64,000 bases of DNA from the NCBI RefSeq assembly GCF_009832905.1, contig NZ_CP047135.1, forward strand, positions 2,148,001 through 2,212,000, in the 5' to 3' direction. Below are positions 52,400-61,117 of this stretch, piece after piece. The notes beneath the pieces were generated by a model. The model was not told the origin of the DNA. It made no database searches and saw only the letters and a list, made by a program, of their open reading frames with translations. The stretch comes from Stenotrophomonas sp. 364. GTDB taxonomy: Bacteria > Pseudomonadota > Gammaproteobacteria > Xanthomonadales > Xanthomonadaceae. Positions within the stretch are counted from its first letter, which is position 1; each line of letters begins with the position of its first letter. The position numbers and the translations under genes are program-made.

Positions 52400-53190
52400 T
52401 GAATTCGCCCCTGCCCCCTACCCCGGGCCCGATGCCCTCGCTGAGCTCGCATGGCGGCCTGGCTGCGCCTGCCCCGCAGGCCGCCAATCCGCAGAGTCTG
52501 CAGGACCTGATGGCCGATGGCTTCTACCTGCTGTTGCTGCTCAAGCGTGGGCAGCTGCCCTCCGACGGTGAAGCGTTCGTGTCCACCGTGCAGAAGTTCC
52601 TGGACGGCGTGGAGCGTAACGCCAACCGCATGGGCATCGCCTCGGAAGATGTTTACGCCGCCAAGTACGCGTTCTGCGCCGCGGTGGACGAAGCGATCCT
52701 GTCGCAGCCGTCGTCGCTGCATGAGTCCTGGGAGCGCAACCCGCTGCAGCTGCGCCTGTTCGGCGAGCACCTGGCCGGTGAACACTTCTTCGACCGGCTT
52801 GAAGAGCTTCGCCGCCAGGGCGCCCCGCGCCTGCCGTCGCTGGAGGTGTACCACTTCTGCCTGCTGATGGGCTTCGAGGGCAAGTACCGCCTGGAAGGTA
52901 CCGAGAAGCTCGGCTACCTCACCGCCCGTCTGGGCGATGAGATCGTCTACCTCAAGGGCAAGCGCCACGGCTTCGCGCCCCATGCACTGCCACCGGACAA
53001 CGTGCGCCACAGCCTGCGCCGCGTGGTGCCGCTGTGGATGCCTGCGGCACTGGTCGCCGGGTTCGGCCTGCTTGGATTCTTCGGCCTGCGCTTCTATCTG
53101 GGTCACGAAACCCAGCAGCGGATGGCGGCGTACAACGATGTGGTGCAGATGCCGCAGCGTACGGCGCACATCACCATTACGCTGCCCTGA
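52396..53190 (+). CDS. tssL: T6SS inner-membrane protein TssL (DotU/IcmH), short form
   Basis: 264 aa. A Pro/Ala-rich N-terminus precedes the DotU domain: YLLLLLKRGQLPSD, YAAKYAFCAAVDEAILSQPS, ESWERNPLQLRLFGEHLAGE, FFDRLEEL and EVYHFCLLMGFEGKYRL. A single C-terminal membrane helix (LVAGFGLLGFFGLRFYLG, about 220-238) is followed by a short periplasmic tail. There is no OmpA-type peptidoglycan-binding extension, unlike specialised TssL proteins, so wall anchoring must come from another protein, perhaps the OmpA/BON protein at 14443-15219. Confidence 0.95.
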   Translation: MMNSPLPPTPGPMPSLSSHGGLAAPAPQAANPQSLQDLMADGFYLLLLLKRGQLPSDGEAFVSTVQKFLDGVERNANRMGIASEDVYAAKYAFCAAVDEAILSQPSSLHESWERNPLQLRLFGEHLAGEHFFDRLEELRRQGAPRLPSLEVYHFCLLMGFEGKYRLEGTEKLGYLTARLGDEIVYLKGKRHGFAPHALPPDNVRHSLRRVVPLWMPAALVAGFGLLGFFGLRFYLGHETQQRMAAYNDVVQMPQRTAHITITLP

Positions 53191-53543
53191 GCCACGCACC
53201 CCGGATGGGCACCGACGCACCAGGGCCAATCCCCCCGTTTCGGCCTGCCGCCTTGCAGTGACGTACTGCGTGCCGCACACCGTTAATTAGAGATGTTAGT
53301 CACAGTTTTCGCCGTTGCCGGTTCGCTATTCCGCCCTCCGTCACGGTATGCAGCACAATGCGTGGATTCCTTCGCCTGCCGTGCAGCAGGCCACGTCAGG
53401 GGGCGTGCTGGAACCAGCGGTGAAAGGACCTGTCAACACGGTTTGCTACTGTTGCCAGGCAGGCGCGCGCGTCCGCACCGAAGCGCGCGTTGCGACTCAC
53501 GCCGATTCACGCTTCATCACAACCCTGATATGAGCCCGTCGAT
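53191..53543. other. Intergenic region between tssL and vgrG4, 353 bp
   Basis: No convincing gene is seen; the plus-strand frame at 53293 has a non-protein-like composition. An AT-rich run (GTTAATTAGAGATGTTAG, about 53283-53300) stands out and could hold a promoter for vgrG4, but no good -35/-10 pair can be assigned. No terminator hairpin is evident after tssL. Confidence 0.4.
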
Positions 53544-56408
53544 ATGGATGTCTCCCGCTCTCAGTTGTTGGCTTCACTGGCCACGCCTTCCCAACAGGCG
53601 CGCCTGATCCAGTTGCAGGGGCCTGCCCCGGACCTGGTGGTCGAACGCTTCGACGGCCAGGAATCGGTCTGCGGCAGTACCCGCTTCGAGATCGATTGTC
53701 TGTCCACCGATGCGTTCCTGGATATGGACCCGTGGCTGGAACAGCCGCTGACCCTGCAACTGCGGCAGGCCGACGGCGGCCTGCGCCAGTGGCATGGCCT
53801 GTGCACCGAGGTGGCCCAGCTGGGCAGCGACGGCGGCCTGGCCCGCTACAGGTTGACCCTGGAGCCGTGGACGGCGCTGCTGGAGCTGCGCCGCAACGCG
53901 GTGATCTTCCAGGACCTGGACACCCGCACCATCTGCGAGCAGATCTTCGGCGACTACCCGCAGGCGGTATTCCGCTTCGACGTGCAGTCGGCCCTGCCCG
54001 CGCGCGCCATCACCACCCAGTACCGCGAGAGCGATTGGGACTTTGTGACCCGGCTGCTGGCCGAGGCCGGTCTGGCCTGGCGCATCGAGCAGGCGCAGGG
54101 CGGCGAGGCCGCGCACACGCTGGTAGTGTTCGAACCCGGTGCCGAGCTGACCGATCTGGGCGCGCAGCGCTTCCACCGCGCCGACATGGCCGAGGCGCTC
54201 GACGGCATCACCGCCTTTGCCGAGCAGCGCCAGCTGGTGCCCAACGCCAGCAGCGTGGCCAGCTGGCACAGCGAGCAGCTGCAGGCGGTGAGCGGCCAGA
54301 GCCAGGCCGAGGCCGGTGAGCTGCCCGCGCTGGAAGTCTATGTGCAGCCGCGTGCTGGCCGCTTCGGCAAGGGCGCCTCGGCCGACGATGAGGCCCAGGC
54401 CCGTCTGGATGCGCTGCGCGTGCCGATGACCCTGTTCCAGGGCAGCGGCAGCGTGCGCGTGCTGGCCGCCGGCAACCGCTTCACCCTCACCCAGCACCCG
54501 CAGCACCAAGGCCAGACCTTCCAGTTGCTGGCGGTGGCGCACGTGGCCGTCAACAACCTGGGCCATGGCATCGTTGAACTGCTCGGCGAATCGGCACTTG
54601 AGAACGGGAGCTACCGCAACCGCTTCCTGGCCGCACCCAGCGACGCGCCGATCCGCGCCCTGCCGCAGGACCGGCCCACCCTGCACGGCCCGCAGACCGC
54701 GCGCGTGGTCGGCGTGGCCGACAGCGTGGTCACCCCCAACCGCGAGCACCAGGTGCGCATCCAGTTTGGCTGGCAGCGCGGTACCGCACCCAACCCGGGC
54801 GGGCTGACCGACACCGGCAGCAAGCTCACCGGGCATGCGCCCGGCGACCAGACCAGCGGCAGCTGGGTGCCGGTGGCCGAGTGGGTGGCCGGCCCCAACT
54901 GGGGCACGCACTTCCTGCCGCGCATCGGCAGTGAGGTACTGGTGGAGTTTCTGCACGGGGACATCGACCAGCCGCGCATCACCGGCCAGCTCTACAACGG
55001 CGAGGTCGCCCCGCCCTTTGGCGGCGGCATCGACGAGAAGGCCCAGCACCCCGGCGTGCTCAGCGGCCTGCATACGCAGTCCCACGATGGCGGCGGCACC
55101 CAGCAGTGGGTGATCGACGACACGCCCGGGCAGCTGCGCACGCGCCTGCAGACCTCGCTGGCCGACAGCCGGCTGGAACTGGGCTACCTGATCGAGCACG
55201 GCGACACCCGGCGCGGCGCGCTGCGCGGCCAGGGCTTCGAGCTGGCCACCCAGGGCTGGGGAAACGTGCATGCGGCCAAGGGCCTGCTGATCTCCACCAC
55301 GGCGCGCAGCAATGGCGCCTCCACGGTGCTGGACAGCAACGAGGCCGTCGCCCAGCTCAAGGGCGCCGAGCGCAGCCTGGAAGGCATGCACGACACCCTG
55401 CGGCAGCAGAACGTGCCGGCACTGACGGCGCTGAAAAGCACCACCCAGCTGCGCGAGAAGATCGACCCGCAGGTGGACGGCAAGTACGACGGCGAGGTCA
55501 ACGGCCAGTCGGCAATGAAGCCCGACGATGGCCGCACCCCAGGCAGCAACCCGGTGGAGCGCTTTGCTGCGGCCCTTCTGCTGGCCGAATCGCCCGAGCA
55601 GATCTTCTGGACCACGCCGGCCAGTGCAGTGGCCTACGCCGGGCAGAACCTGCAGATGACCGTGCAGCAGGACCTGCACATCAGCGCCGGCGAAACCGTC
55701 TCCACCGTGTCCGGCGAGCACACCGCGCTGTTTGCGCAGGAAGGCCCGATCAAGGTCATCGCCGCCCAGGGTCCGGTGAGCCTGCAGGCGCACACCGGCG
55801 AGCTGGAGCTGCTGGCCGACCAGGCCATCACCATCACCGCCACCGACGACCGCATCGACGTGCTGGCCCAGCAGAAAGTGGTGCTGCAGGCCGGTAACAG
55901 TGCAATCACGCTGGAAGGTGGGGACATCACCTTCAGCTGCCCCGGCACCTTTACCGTCAAGGCTGGGCAGCATCCCTTCCTGGGCGGCGCCAGCGACGCC
56001 GCCGCCGTTCCTGCCCTGCCCGACCAGACCTTCGCCTTTACCGACAGCCTGCGCTTCGCGGTGGAAGGCGCGGACGTGCTGGCCGGCGACCTGGGTTGGA
56101 CCAACCTGCCCTTCAAGATCGTCGACCAGGACAACAAGGAAGTGGCCGCCGGCACCGTGGGCGAGGATGGCCGCCTGCCGCGCGTGATGTCCGAGGGGCT
56201 GGGCAGGACGCTCACCCTGCAGGTCGGCGAGGACAAGTGGGAGAAGATCACCGCCGCTACCGGCGCGCCGCCGGAAGAAGACGGCGACAACGATGACGAC
56301 CCCGATGGCGACCGCTACCGCGGCGAGCTGGATGCCGCCGCGCAGACGGGCGCCCTGACCCCGGAGCAGATCCTCGAACTGCTCGGCAACGAGAACGATC
56401 ACGCATGA
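53544..56408 (+). CDS. vgrG: VgrG/TssI spike protein with C-terminal transthyretin-like extension (VgrG4)
   Basis: 954 aa. The gp27-like part includes ITTQYRESDWDFVTRLLAEA, the OB domain HQVRIQFGWQRGT near 402 and FLPRIGSEVLVEFLHGDIDQ, and the DUF2345 part ITLEGGDITFSCPGTFTVKA near 790. Unlike the other three it continues with a beta-sandwich-like segment (LPFKIVDQDNKEVAAGTVGE, then DGRLPRV) at about 830-900, resembling transthyretin-like cargo-binding domains of other VgrGs. A run of acidic residues follows near 910-920, then an amphipathic end. No DUF4123 gene is linked. The downstream gene overlaps by 4 bp. Confidence 0.93.
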   Translation: MDVSRSQLLASLATPSQQARLIQLQGPAPDLVVERFDGQESVCGSTRFEIDCLSTDAFLDMDPWLEQPLTLQLRQADGGLRQWHGLCTEVAQLGSDGGLARYRLTLEPWTALLELRRNAVIFQDLDTRTICEQIFGDYPQAVFRFDVQSALPARAITTQYRESDWDFVTRLLAEAGLAWRIEQAQGGEAAHTLVVFEPGAELTDLGAQRFHRADMAEALDGITAFAEQRQLVPNASSVASWHSEQLQAVSGQSQAEAGELPALEVYVQPRAGRFGKGASADDEAQARLDALRVPMTLFQGSGSVRVLAAGNRFTLTQHPQHQGQTFQLLAVAHVAVNNLGHGIVELLGESALENGSYRNRFLAAPSDAPIRALPQDRPTLHGPQTARVVGVADSVVTPNREHQVRIQFGWQRGTAPNPGGLTDTGSKLTGHAPGDQTSGSWVPVAEWVAGPNWGTHFLPRIGSEVLVEFLHGDIDQPRITGQLYNGEVAPPFGGGIDEKAQHPGVLSGLHTQSHDGGGTQQWVIDDTPGQLRTRLQTSLADSRLELGYLIEHGDTRRGALRGQGFELATQGWGNVHAAKGLLISTTARSNGASTVLDSNEAVAQLKGAERSLEGMHDTLRQQNVPALTALKSTTQLREKIDPQVDGKYDGEVNGQSAMKPDDGRTPGSNPVERFAAALLLAESPEQIFWTTPASAVAYAGQNLQMTVQQDLHISAGETVSTVSGEHTALFAQEGPIKVIAAQGPVSLQAHTGELELLADQAITITATDDRIDVLAQQKVVLQAGNSAITLEGGDITFSCPGTFTVKAGQHPFLGGASDAAAVPALPDQTFAFTDSLRFAVEGADVLAGDLGWTNLPFKIVDQDNKEVAAGTVGEDGRLPRVMSEGLGRTLTLQVGEDKWEKITAATGAPPEEDGDNDDDPDGDRYRGELDAAAQTGALTPEQILELLGNENDHA

Positions 56409-56914
56409 AAACCCTGTCGTATCTGCTGCTGGCCGCCGCGATCGCCGCCGCCCCGGCGCAGGCCCAGCAGTACAAGCCCGGTACCGCCACCATCGCCAGC
56501 GCGCAAGGCACGCTGCGGGTGAACTCGGGCCTGGTCAACCATTTCAACGCGCACAGCTTCTACGTCTACAGCTTCCAGTGGCAGCCGCAGGGCAAGGACG
56601 CGGTGTGGAACCAGGTGCCGCTGCTGGCCAAACCGGATGCGGCGCCCAGCGAATTCGTATTCAAGACCACCGCGACCGCGGACTTCCCGTTGAGCGACGC
56701 CCGCGTGGTGCAGGCCGGCGGAAAGACCTGGCTGTCCACGGCCCAGCTCAAGTATGAGGACACGCCGTACGACGACAACGCCAGCGTGGAGCTGAAGCGC
56801 TATGAGCTGGTGCGCCAGCCGGACGAAGACCGCTGGGTGTTCGTGCTGCGCAGCACCCGCAACGTTGGCAAGAAAACCGTCACCCAGGCGCTGGCAGCGC
56901 CACCGTCCCCCTGA
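56405..56914 (+). CDS. Periplasmic protein, candidate immunity protein
   Basis: 169 aa. A cleavable signal peptide ends APAQAQ near residue 21. The mature protein is beta-rich (FYVYSFQWQPQGKDAVWNQV, SEFVFKTTATADFPLSDARV, ASVELKRYELVRQ, RWVFVLRSTRN) with no catalytic motif I can name. It overlaps vgrG4 by 4 bp and ends 11 bp before the peptidoglycan effector, the same place that the Ivy-like immunity gene has in the VgrG1 module. Export and position suggest it binds the adjacent effector in the periplasm. Confidence 0.6.
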   Translation: MKTLSYLLLAAAIAAAPAQAQQYKPGTATIASAQGTLRVNSGLVNHFNAHSFYVYSFQWQPQGKDAVWNQVPLLAKPDAAPSEFVFKTTATADFPLSDARVVQAGGKTWLSTAQLKYEDTPYDDNASVELKRYELVRQPDEDRWVFVLRSTRNVGKKTVTQALAAPPSP

Positions 56915-56925
56915 GCGTCGAGCCC

Positions 56926-58830
56926 ATGACCACGTACATCAGCGCGGTATTTCACAAGGACATCCGCACGGTGGAATTCACCGCTGCGAACGGCGACAAG
57001 ATGTTGCGCACCGGCGGTACGTTGGCGTGGCTGCTCAACAACCCGGGCAACCTGCGGCCAGGTGGCAAGTACGTCAGCATGATCGGCCAGGCCGACACGG
57101 CCAGCGGCAAGTTCGCCATCTTTTCCAGCGTCGAGGAAGGCCGCAAGGAGAAGCGCGCCCTGCTGCGCCGCAAGTACAACGACATGACGCTGTACAACGC
57201 GATGCACACCTACGCCCCGGAAGGCGAGAACGACACGGCCAAGTACCTGGCGTTCGTGCGCAAGAAGTCTGGCGCCACCGACCAGACCGTCATCAAGGAC
57301 ATGACCGACGAGCAGTTCAACGGCATGGTTGCGGCGATGGAGCAGTACGAAGGCTTCAACGCGAATGCGGACACCCGCAAGGAAAAGATCGTGCACGCCA
57401 CCCAGGTGTCGCTGTCCGATGGCGCCAAGCCGCTGCCATCCTTCCCCGTGGTGGCCAAGACCAGCACCGGAAAGGAGAAGAAACTCACCACCAACGCCTA
57501 TGGCGTGCTGCCGGCCTTCATCACCAGCAAGCCGGGTGAGATGGTGCAGCTGTTCGCCGAAGAGGCCGGCAAGGTCGGCACCAAGATCGGCGAGTTCGTG
57601 CTGGACCAGGCGTCGGCGTCGCTGCTGTTCGCGCGACCGCTGGTCACTGCGCTGGCCGGCTCGCAGCCGCACAACCCGGACGGCGGTCCGCGCGACGCCA
57701 AGCGCGCGCCGATCCGCTATGTGATCCAGCCAAAGGACACGCTCGGCACGGTGGCCAGCAAGTTCAAGACCAGCGTGGACGAACTGGTCAGCAACAACCG
57801 GATCCGGGACCGCAACAAGGTCTTTCCGGGCGAGGTGATCTGGATCTACGGCCCGGCACCGCAGGGCAGCACGTCCGGCGCGGCCGCCAACGATGCCGCG
57901 TCAGCCGCTGCCAAAAACAGCTATGCGATCAAGCGCGGCGACACGCTGTCGGGCATCGCCGACCGCCACGGCGTGTCGGTGGACCAGCTCATGGCGGCCA
58001 ACCCGGCGATCAAGGACCGCAACAAGATCAGCCCCGGGCAGTCGATCAACCTGCCGACCGGCGCGAAGAAGGCCGAACCGGCCTCCACCGCCGTGACCAA
58101 ACCCAAGACCGGCCAACCGCCCGCCTCGAGCAAGCCGAGCGGGCCGGCACCCAGCCTGGTCAAGCCGCCGCCGGTCGCCCCGCCCAAGCAGCCGGCCGTG
58201 AAGCCGCCGGCGGCGGTGGACACCCGGCCGGTGCGCAGTGCGGAGAACCAGGCCCATCCGATCGCGTTGGTGCCGTATTCCCAGCAACGGGCGCCGTGGA
58301 TCGAGCACGCTTACGCGCAGGCCAAGAAGTGGTCGGGCAAGAAGGAAGGGGTCATCACCAAGACGATCAACTTCCACGAGGAAATCGGCTACGGCAAGCA
58401 GTTCAAGACCATGGCTGGCGGAGACAACGCCTGGTGTGCCTCGTTTGTGAACTACTGCATGCGCAAGGCCGGGTACCCCATCTCCAGCCCGCATCCGTAC
58501 CGCGCCCGCTCGTTCGCCGCCGATACCACCAACTACGTGCAGATCGATGCACCGGTATTCGGCGCGATCGCGCTGGTCAAGACCAGCCACGTGGGCTTTG
58601 TGTACGCGCTTGATGGCAGCAGCCCGATCCTGCTGGGCGGCAACCAGAGCGACCAGATCAACTTCGTCAAATACAATCCTGCGTCGCTGCGCTATTACGT
58701 GCCCAAGGCCTACCTGGCCTTCGCCAACAAAGAACTGAAGGACCCGAAACTCGATGCGACCCACGCCAAAACCCTCAATGACGCCCTCGGCATCGTCGTC
58801 GTCACCAAGGCCAGCGGCAATGAGCGTTGA
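56926..58830 (+). CDS. T6SS peptidoglycan effector: NNPGNLR domain, two LysM, CHAP-like (TIGR02594-type) amidase
   Basis: 634 aa, no signal peptide. Residues 1-160 carry LLNNPGNLRPGG (36-47) and a helical region typical of phage-type wall proteins. Two LysM repeats lie at about 262-310 (YVIQPKDTLGTVASKF) and 330-378 (YAIKRGDTLSGIADRH). A Pro/Lys-rich linker runs to about 440. The C-terminal cysteine-hydrolase domain has DNAWCASFVNYCMRKAGYP with catalytic Cys504, His555 in SHVGFVYAL, and the LLGGNQSDQINFVKY tail of TIGR02594-type proteins. It should bind peptidoglycan by LysM and cut stem peptides or amide bonds. It is flanked by exported candidate immunity proteins on both sides. Confidence 0.85.
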   Translation: MTTYISAVFHKDIRTVEFTAANGDKMLRTGGTLAWLLNNPGNLRPGGKYVSMIGQADTASGKFAIFSSVEEGRKEKRALLRRKYNDMTLYNAMHTYAPEGENDTAKYLAFVRKKSGATDQTVIKDMTDEQFNGMVAAMEQYEGFNANADTRKEKIVHATQVSLSDGAKPLPSFPVVAKTSTGKEKKLTTNAYGVLPAFITSKPGEMVQLFAEEAGKVGTKIGEFVLDQASASLLFARPLVTALAGSQPHNPDGGPRDAKRAPIRYVIQPKDTLGTVASKFKTSVDELVSNNRIRDRNKVFPGEVIWIYGPAPQGSTSGAAANDAASAAAKNSYAIKRGDTLSGIADRHGVSVDQLMAANPAIKDRNKISPGQSINLPTGAKKAEPASTAVTKPKTGQPPASSKPSGPAPSLVKPPPVAPPKQPAVKPPAAVDTRPVRSAENQAHPIALVPYSQQRAPWIEHAYAQAKKWSGKKEGVITKTINFHEEIGYGKQFKTMAGGDNAWCASFVNYCMRKAGYPISSPHPYRARSFAADTTNYVQIDAPVFGAIALVKTSHVGFVYALDGSSPILLGGNQSDQINFVKYNPASLRYYVPKAYLAFANKELKDPKLDATHAKTLNDALGIVVVTKASGNER

Positions 58831-59566
58831 CCGCAGCGGCTGGCTCGCCGTGGCCTGCGCGCTGGCGTTGGCCGCATGCGGCGGGCCTGGCAAGGCGGCG
58901 ACGGATACCGCTGCCGCCCCTGAAGGCCCCGCCGCAACCGCAGCGACGGCAGCGCCCGCGCAGCCGGCTGCCGGTGGGTTTGCCGTCCTGCCCGCCCTGC
59001 CCGGCAGTGAAACCGACGGCCTGGGCATCCGCGAGCCGCTGAAGCTGGTGCATTACCGAGACACCGCCGGTGAAGGCCTGCTGGTGCTGACGCGTACCGA
59101 TACCCGCACGCACGACGCCGACAGCGACCAGGACATGGACGTGGCCACCTTGACCGCCACCCTGTACGGCCGCGCCACCGCCGACGCCCCCTTTGTGCAG
59201 CGTTGGCAGAGCGAAAGCCCGACCGAGTGCGAAGGCCTCGACCTGGACGCGGGCTACTTCCTCGACCAGGTGGGCGCCAGCGACCTGGACGGCGATGGTG
59301 TGGCCGAGCTCACCCTGGCCAGCCACAGCTTCTGCGGCGGCGGCGTGGACCCGCAGCAGATCGTGATCGAGCTGCGCCGCGACAACGATGTCTACCGCAT
59401 CGACGGCGAATCGCTGGTCACCATCGAAGGCGACGCGCCGTTCGGCGGCGAGCGCCAGGACAGCGCGTCCTACAAGGATGCCCCGCCGCTGTTCCAGAAG
59501 CACATGGATGCCGTCTGGAAGGCCGTCTACGCGCGGCGTGGCGGACAGGATGAAGCGACGCCGTAA
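58820..59566 (+). CDS. Lipoprotein with calcium-loop-like repeat, candidate immunity protein
   Basis: 248 aa from the ATG at 58820, overlapping the effector by 11 bp; the frame from 58754 is not coding upstream. The lipobox ALAAC has Cys20, followed by an Ala/Pro linker. SDLDGDGVAELTLASHSFCG resembles an FG-GAP or EF-hand-like acidic loop, and TECEGLDLDAGYFLDQVG precedes it. Coupling to the effector and export to the periplasm support immunity against the LysM/CHAP effector. No exact family is assigned. Confidence 0.65.
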   Translation: MSVDRSGWLAVACALALAACGGPGKAATDTAAAPEGPAATAATAAPAQPAAGGFAVLPALPGSETDGLGIREPLKLVHYRDTAGEGLLVLTRTDTRTHDADSDQDMDVATLTATLYGRATADAPFVQRWQSESPTECEGLDLDAGYFLDQVGASDLDGDGVAELTLASHSFCGGGVDPQQIVIELRRDNDVYRIDGESLVTIEGDAPFGGERQDSASYKDAPPLFQKHMDAVWKAVYARRGGQDEATP

Positions 59567-60095
59567 TCGCGCGGACACACGCCTTCGTGTGCCCCGGAGC
59601 GGCGGGCTTGCCGTTATCTGGCTACTGGTGTCGACCACCAGCGGTGTGGCGGCAGGCAGCACGGAACGCCCGCCGCTGTCCCACCGCAGCCCGGCCTCGA
59701 TCAGCGACGTCGCGGGCCGCGGCGATGACGTGATTTTCAAGCGGGACACCCGTACGGTCCGGATATGGCTGGGATCGGCGGTCGATGGCTGGCGGGTGAA
59801 CTGCGCCCACACCCGCGCACTTGCCTGGGGCCGCCCCTGGGACCAGATGCCGCCCGGCACCACGCCCTACTCCACTGTGTTTCTGTTGGACCTGGAGCAG
59901 GAGCGGATTCTGGCGCGTTTCTCCATCGTGCACGGTCCTTACGAGACCGCCTTCAGCGCGGACGGGCGTTGGGCGCGGGTGGATGACATCGTCCTGCGCC
60001 AGCGTGATGGCGAACGCGCCACGGTCACGGTGGCCGCAGCGGAGCAGGCCGAAAGTTGCCCTTCCATGCACCGGGAGCCGTCGCCCACGGGCTGA
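59550..60095 (+). CDS. Exported protein of unknown function, end of vgrG4 operon
   Basis: 181 aa from the ATG at 59550 (GGACAGG immediately upstream), overlapping the preceding lipoprotein gene by 17 bp. A signal peptide follows an Arg-rich start (VIWLLVSTTSGVAAGS). The mature part is beta-rich: DDVIFKRDTRTVRIWLG, STVFLLDLEQERILARFSIV, FSADGRWARVDDIVLRQRDG. Two cysteines (NCAHTR and ESCPSM) may form a disulfide. No family is recognised. Operon position suggests a third exported partner of the effector module. Confidence 0.55.
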   Translation: MKRRRNRADTRLRVPRSGGLAVIWLLVSTTSGVAAGSTERPPLSHRSPASISDVAGRGDDVIFKRDTRTVRIWLGSAVDGWRVNCAHTRALAWGRPWDQMPPGTTPYSTVFLLDLEQERILARFSIVHGPYETAFSADGRWARVDDIVLRQRDGERATVTVAAAEQAESCPSMHREPSPTG

Positions 60096-60114
60096 GGTAC
60101 GCCCGCGCTCAGCC
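60090..60114. terminator. Short inverted repeat between convergent genes
   Basis: GGCTGAG (60090-60096) and CTCAGCC (60108-60114) can pair across an 11-nt loop. It spans the stop of the plus-strand gene and the end of the minus-strand DUF1543 gene. Weak, no T run. Confidence 0.3.
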
Positions 60115-60603
60115 GATCACGATGTAGTCACTGACCAGCGCGATCTCCGCATGCGCGCCTGGCTCCAGCTGCACGTAGCGGCCGCCCACCTGGTCGATGG
60201 CGATGCAGTCGTCCACGTCCAGCACCGCGTCGGTATGCGGCATGATCCAACTGGCGTCGCGCAGGCCCTTGGCCTTCTGCCTGGCATCGGCCACGTCAGC
60301 GGCGACCAGCAGCAGGTAGTCGTGCGCCTCGCCCAGCGCGCGTGGCACGTAGCCGCCCAGGTTGACGAAGAACAGGCGCGGCGCAGCCGGGCCCGGGGCA
60401 ACATCGCCGAAACGGACCTGATGGCCGTCGACCCCGTCCACCGCCAGCCAGCCGTCCACGTGCAGGCCCTTGGCGTCACCGAACCACTCCCGGCGCAACT
60501 GTGGGTAGGCATCCTCGGGGCGGTCGACATTGGCGAAGGCCACGTCATGGACTTCGATGCGCGCACGCGCATGGCGCCCGCCCAGCATGAACACGTGCAG
60601 CAC
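60109..60603 (-). CDS. DUF1543 domain protein
   Basis: 164 aa from a GTG at 60603 with GGGAG six bases upstream; the much longer frame to 61650 is antisense to dld and not real. LHVFMLGGRHARARIEVHDV and the later RREWFGDAKGLHVDGWLAVD match DUF1543 (LGG-x-IElHDv and LrxxWFG). Cytoplasmic, function unknown. It is convergent with the end of the T6SS effector operon and marks the boundary of the secretion locus. Confidence 0.8.
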   Translation of the reverse strand: MLHVFMLGGRHARARIEVHDVAFANVDRPEDAYPQLRREWFGDAKGLHVDGWLAVDGVDGHQVRFGDVAPGPAAPRLFFVNLGGYVPRALGEAHDYLLLVAADVADARQKAKGLRDASWIMPHTDAVLDVDDCIAIDQVGGRYVQLEPGAHAEIALVSDYIVIG

Positions 60604-60709
60604 TGCCCTCTCCCACTCTTTTGCGACGGCGTGCAGTGTAGCGTTGCCACCACGCGAAGATCGCGGCGGCAGTGGTATCGTCAGCGCCTGAATCCGCAGG
60701 AGCGACCCC

Positions 60710-61030
60710 ATGACTTTCCATTCGCGCAGCGTTACTTCCGGTCGCCTGGCCGCCACGCTGGCCCTTGTCGCCAGCCTGGCGCTCGGCGCCTGCGTCAGCA
60801 CCCCCGGCCCGCAGGTGAAGGGTCCGGGCCTGTGCAAGGCCGAGGGACTGGACTGGGCGGTGGGGAAGACGGCCGACGAAGCCACCATGCGCAAGCTGTC
60901 GGCGCAGAGCGGTGCCGGGCTGGTCAACCCGATCGGCCCGGAAACGATCACCACCCGTGACCTTCGCCAGGATCGCCTGCGCGTGTTCATCGACAAGCAG
61001 AACGTGATCACCGCCGTCCGCTGCGAGTGA
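60710..61030 (+). CDS. I78 family peptidase-inhibitor-like lipoprotein
   Basis: 106 aa. The lipobox LALGAC gives lipidated Cys28. The mature part reads LDWAVGKTADEATMRKLSAQ, ETITTRDLRQDRLRVFIDKQ and NVITAVRCE, the I78 (elastase inhibitor) pattern with the C-terminal v-x-C. AGGAG lies before the ATG. It stands alone between DUF1543 and dld; many Xanthomonadaceae carry such lipoproteins, so a link with the T6SS is not implied. Confidence 0.8.
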   Translation: MTFHSRSVTSGRLAATLALVASLALGACVSTPGPQVKGPGLCKAEGLDWAVGKTADEATMRKLSAQSGAGLVNPIGPETITTRDLRQDRLRVFIDKQNVITAVRCE

Positions 61031-61039
61031 TTCCCCACC

Positions 61040-61117
61040 GGGTAGAGCCACCCCATGGGTGGCTGTGCCATCAGATCGCGGGTTTTCCGTGCAGCCACCC
61101 ATGGGGTGGCTCTACCC
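61040..61117. repeat. SMAG/GTAG-type REP palindrome, dimeric
   Basis: Two 26-bp arms (61040-61065 and 61092-61117) are perfect inverted copies with a 26-nt spacer. Each arm is GGGTAG followed by a smaller hairpin, AGCCACC / GGTGGCT, around CCATG. GTAG at the stem base is the hallmark of Stenotrophomonas SMAG repeats. The right arm contains the stop codon of dld (61112-61114 on minus). The element may also work as a bidirectional terminator. Confidence 0.85.

Noticed and set aside
53293..53607. 104-codon frame between tssL and vgrG4
   Set aside because: It runs into vgrG4 in another frame, has no ribosome-binding site and an unprotein-like composition.
53574..56402. 942-codon minus-strand frame opposite vgrG4
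   Set aside because: Shadow of a clear VgrG; no homology and no ribosome-binding site.
61040..61117. Interpretation as a simple intrinsic terminator
   Set aside because: No T run, and the GTAG-based nested palindromes fit a SMAG repeat better, although it may also stop transcription.
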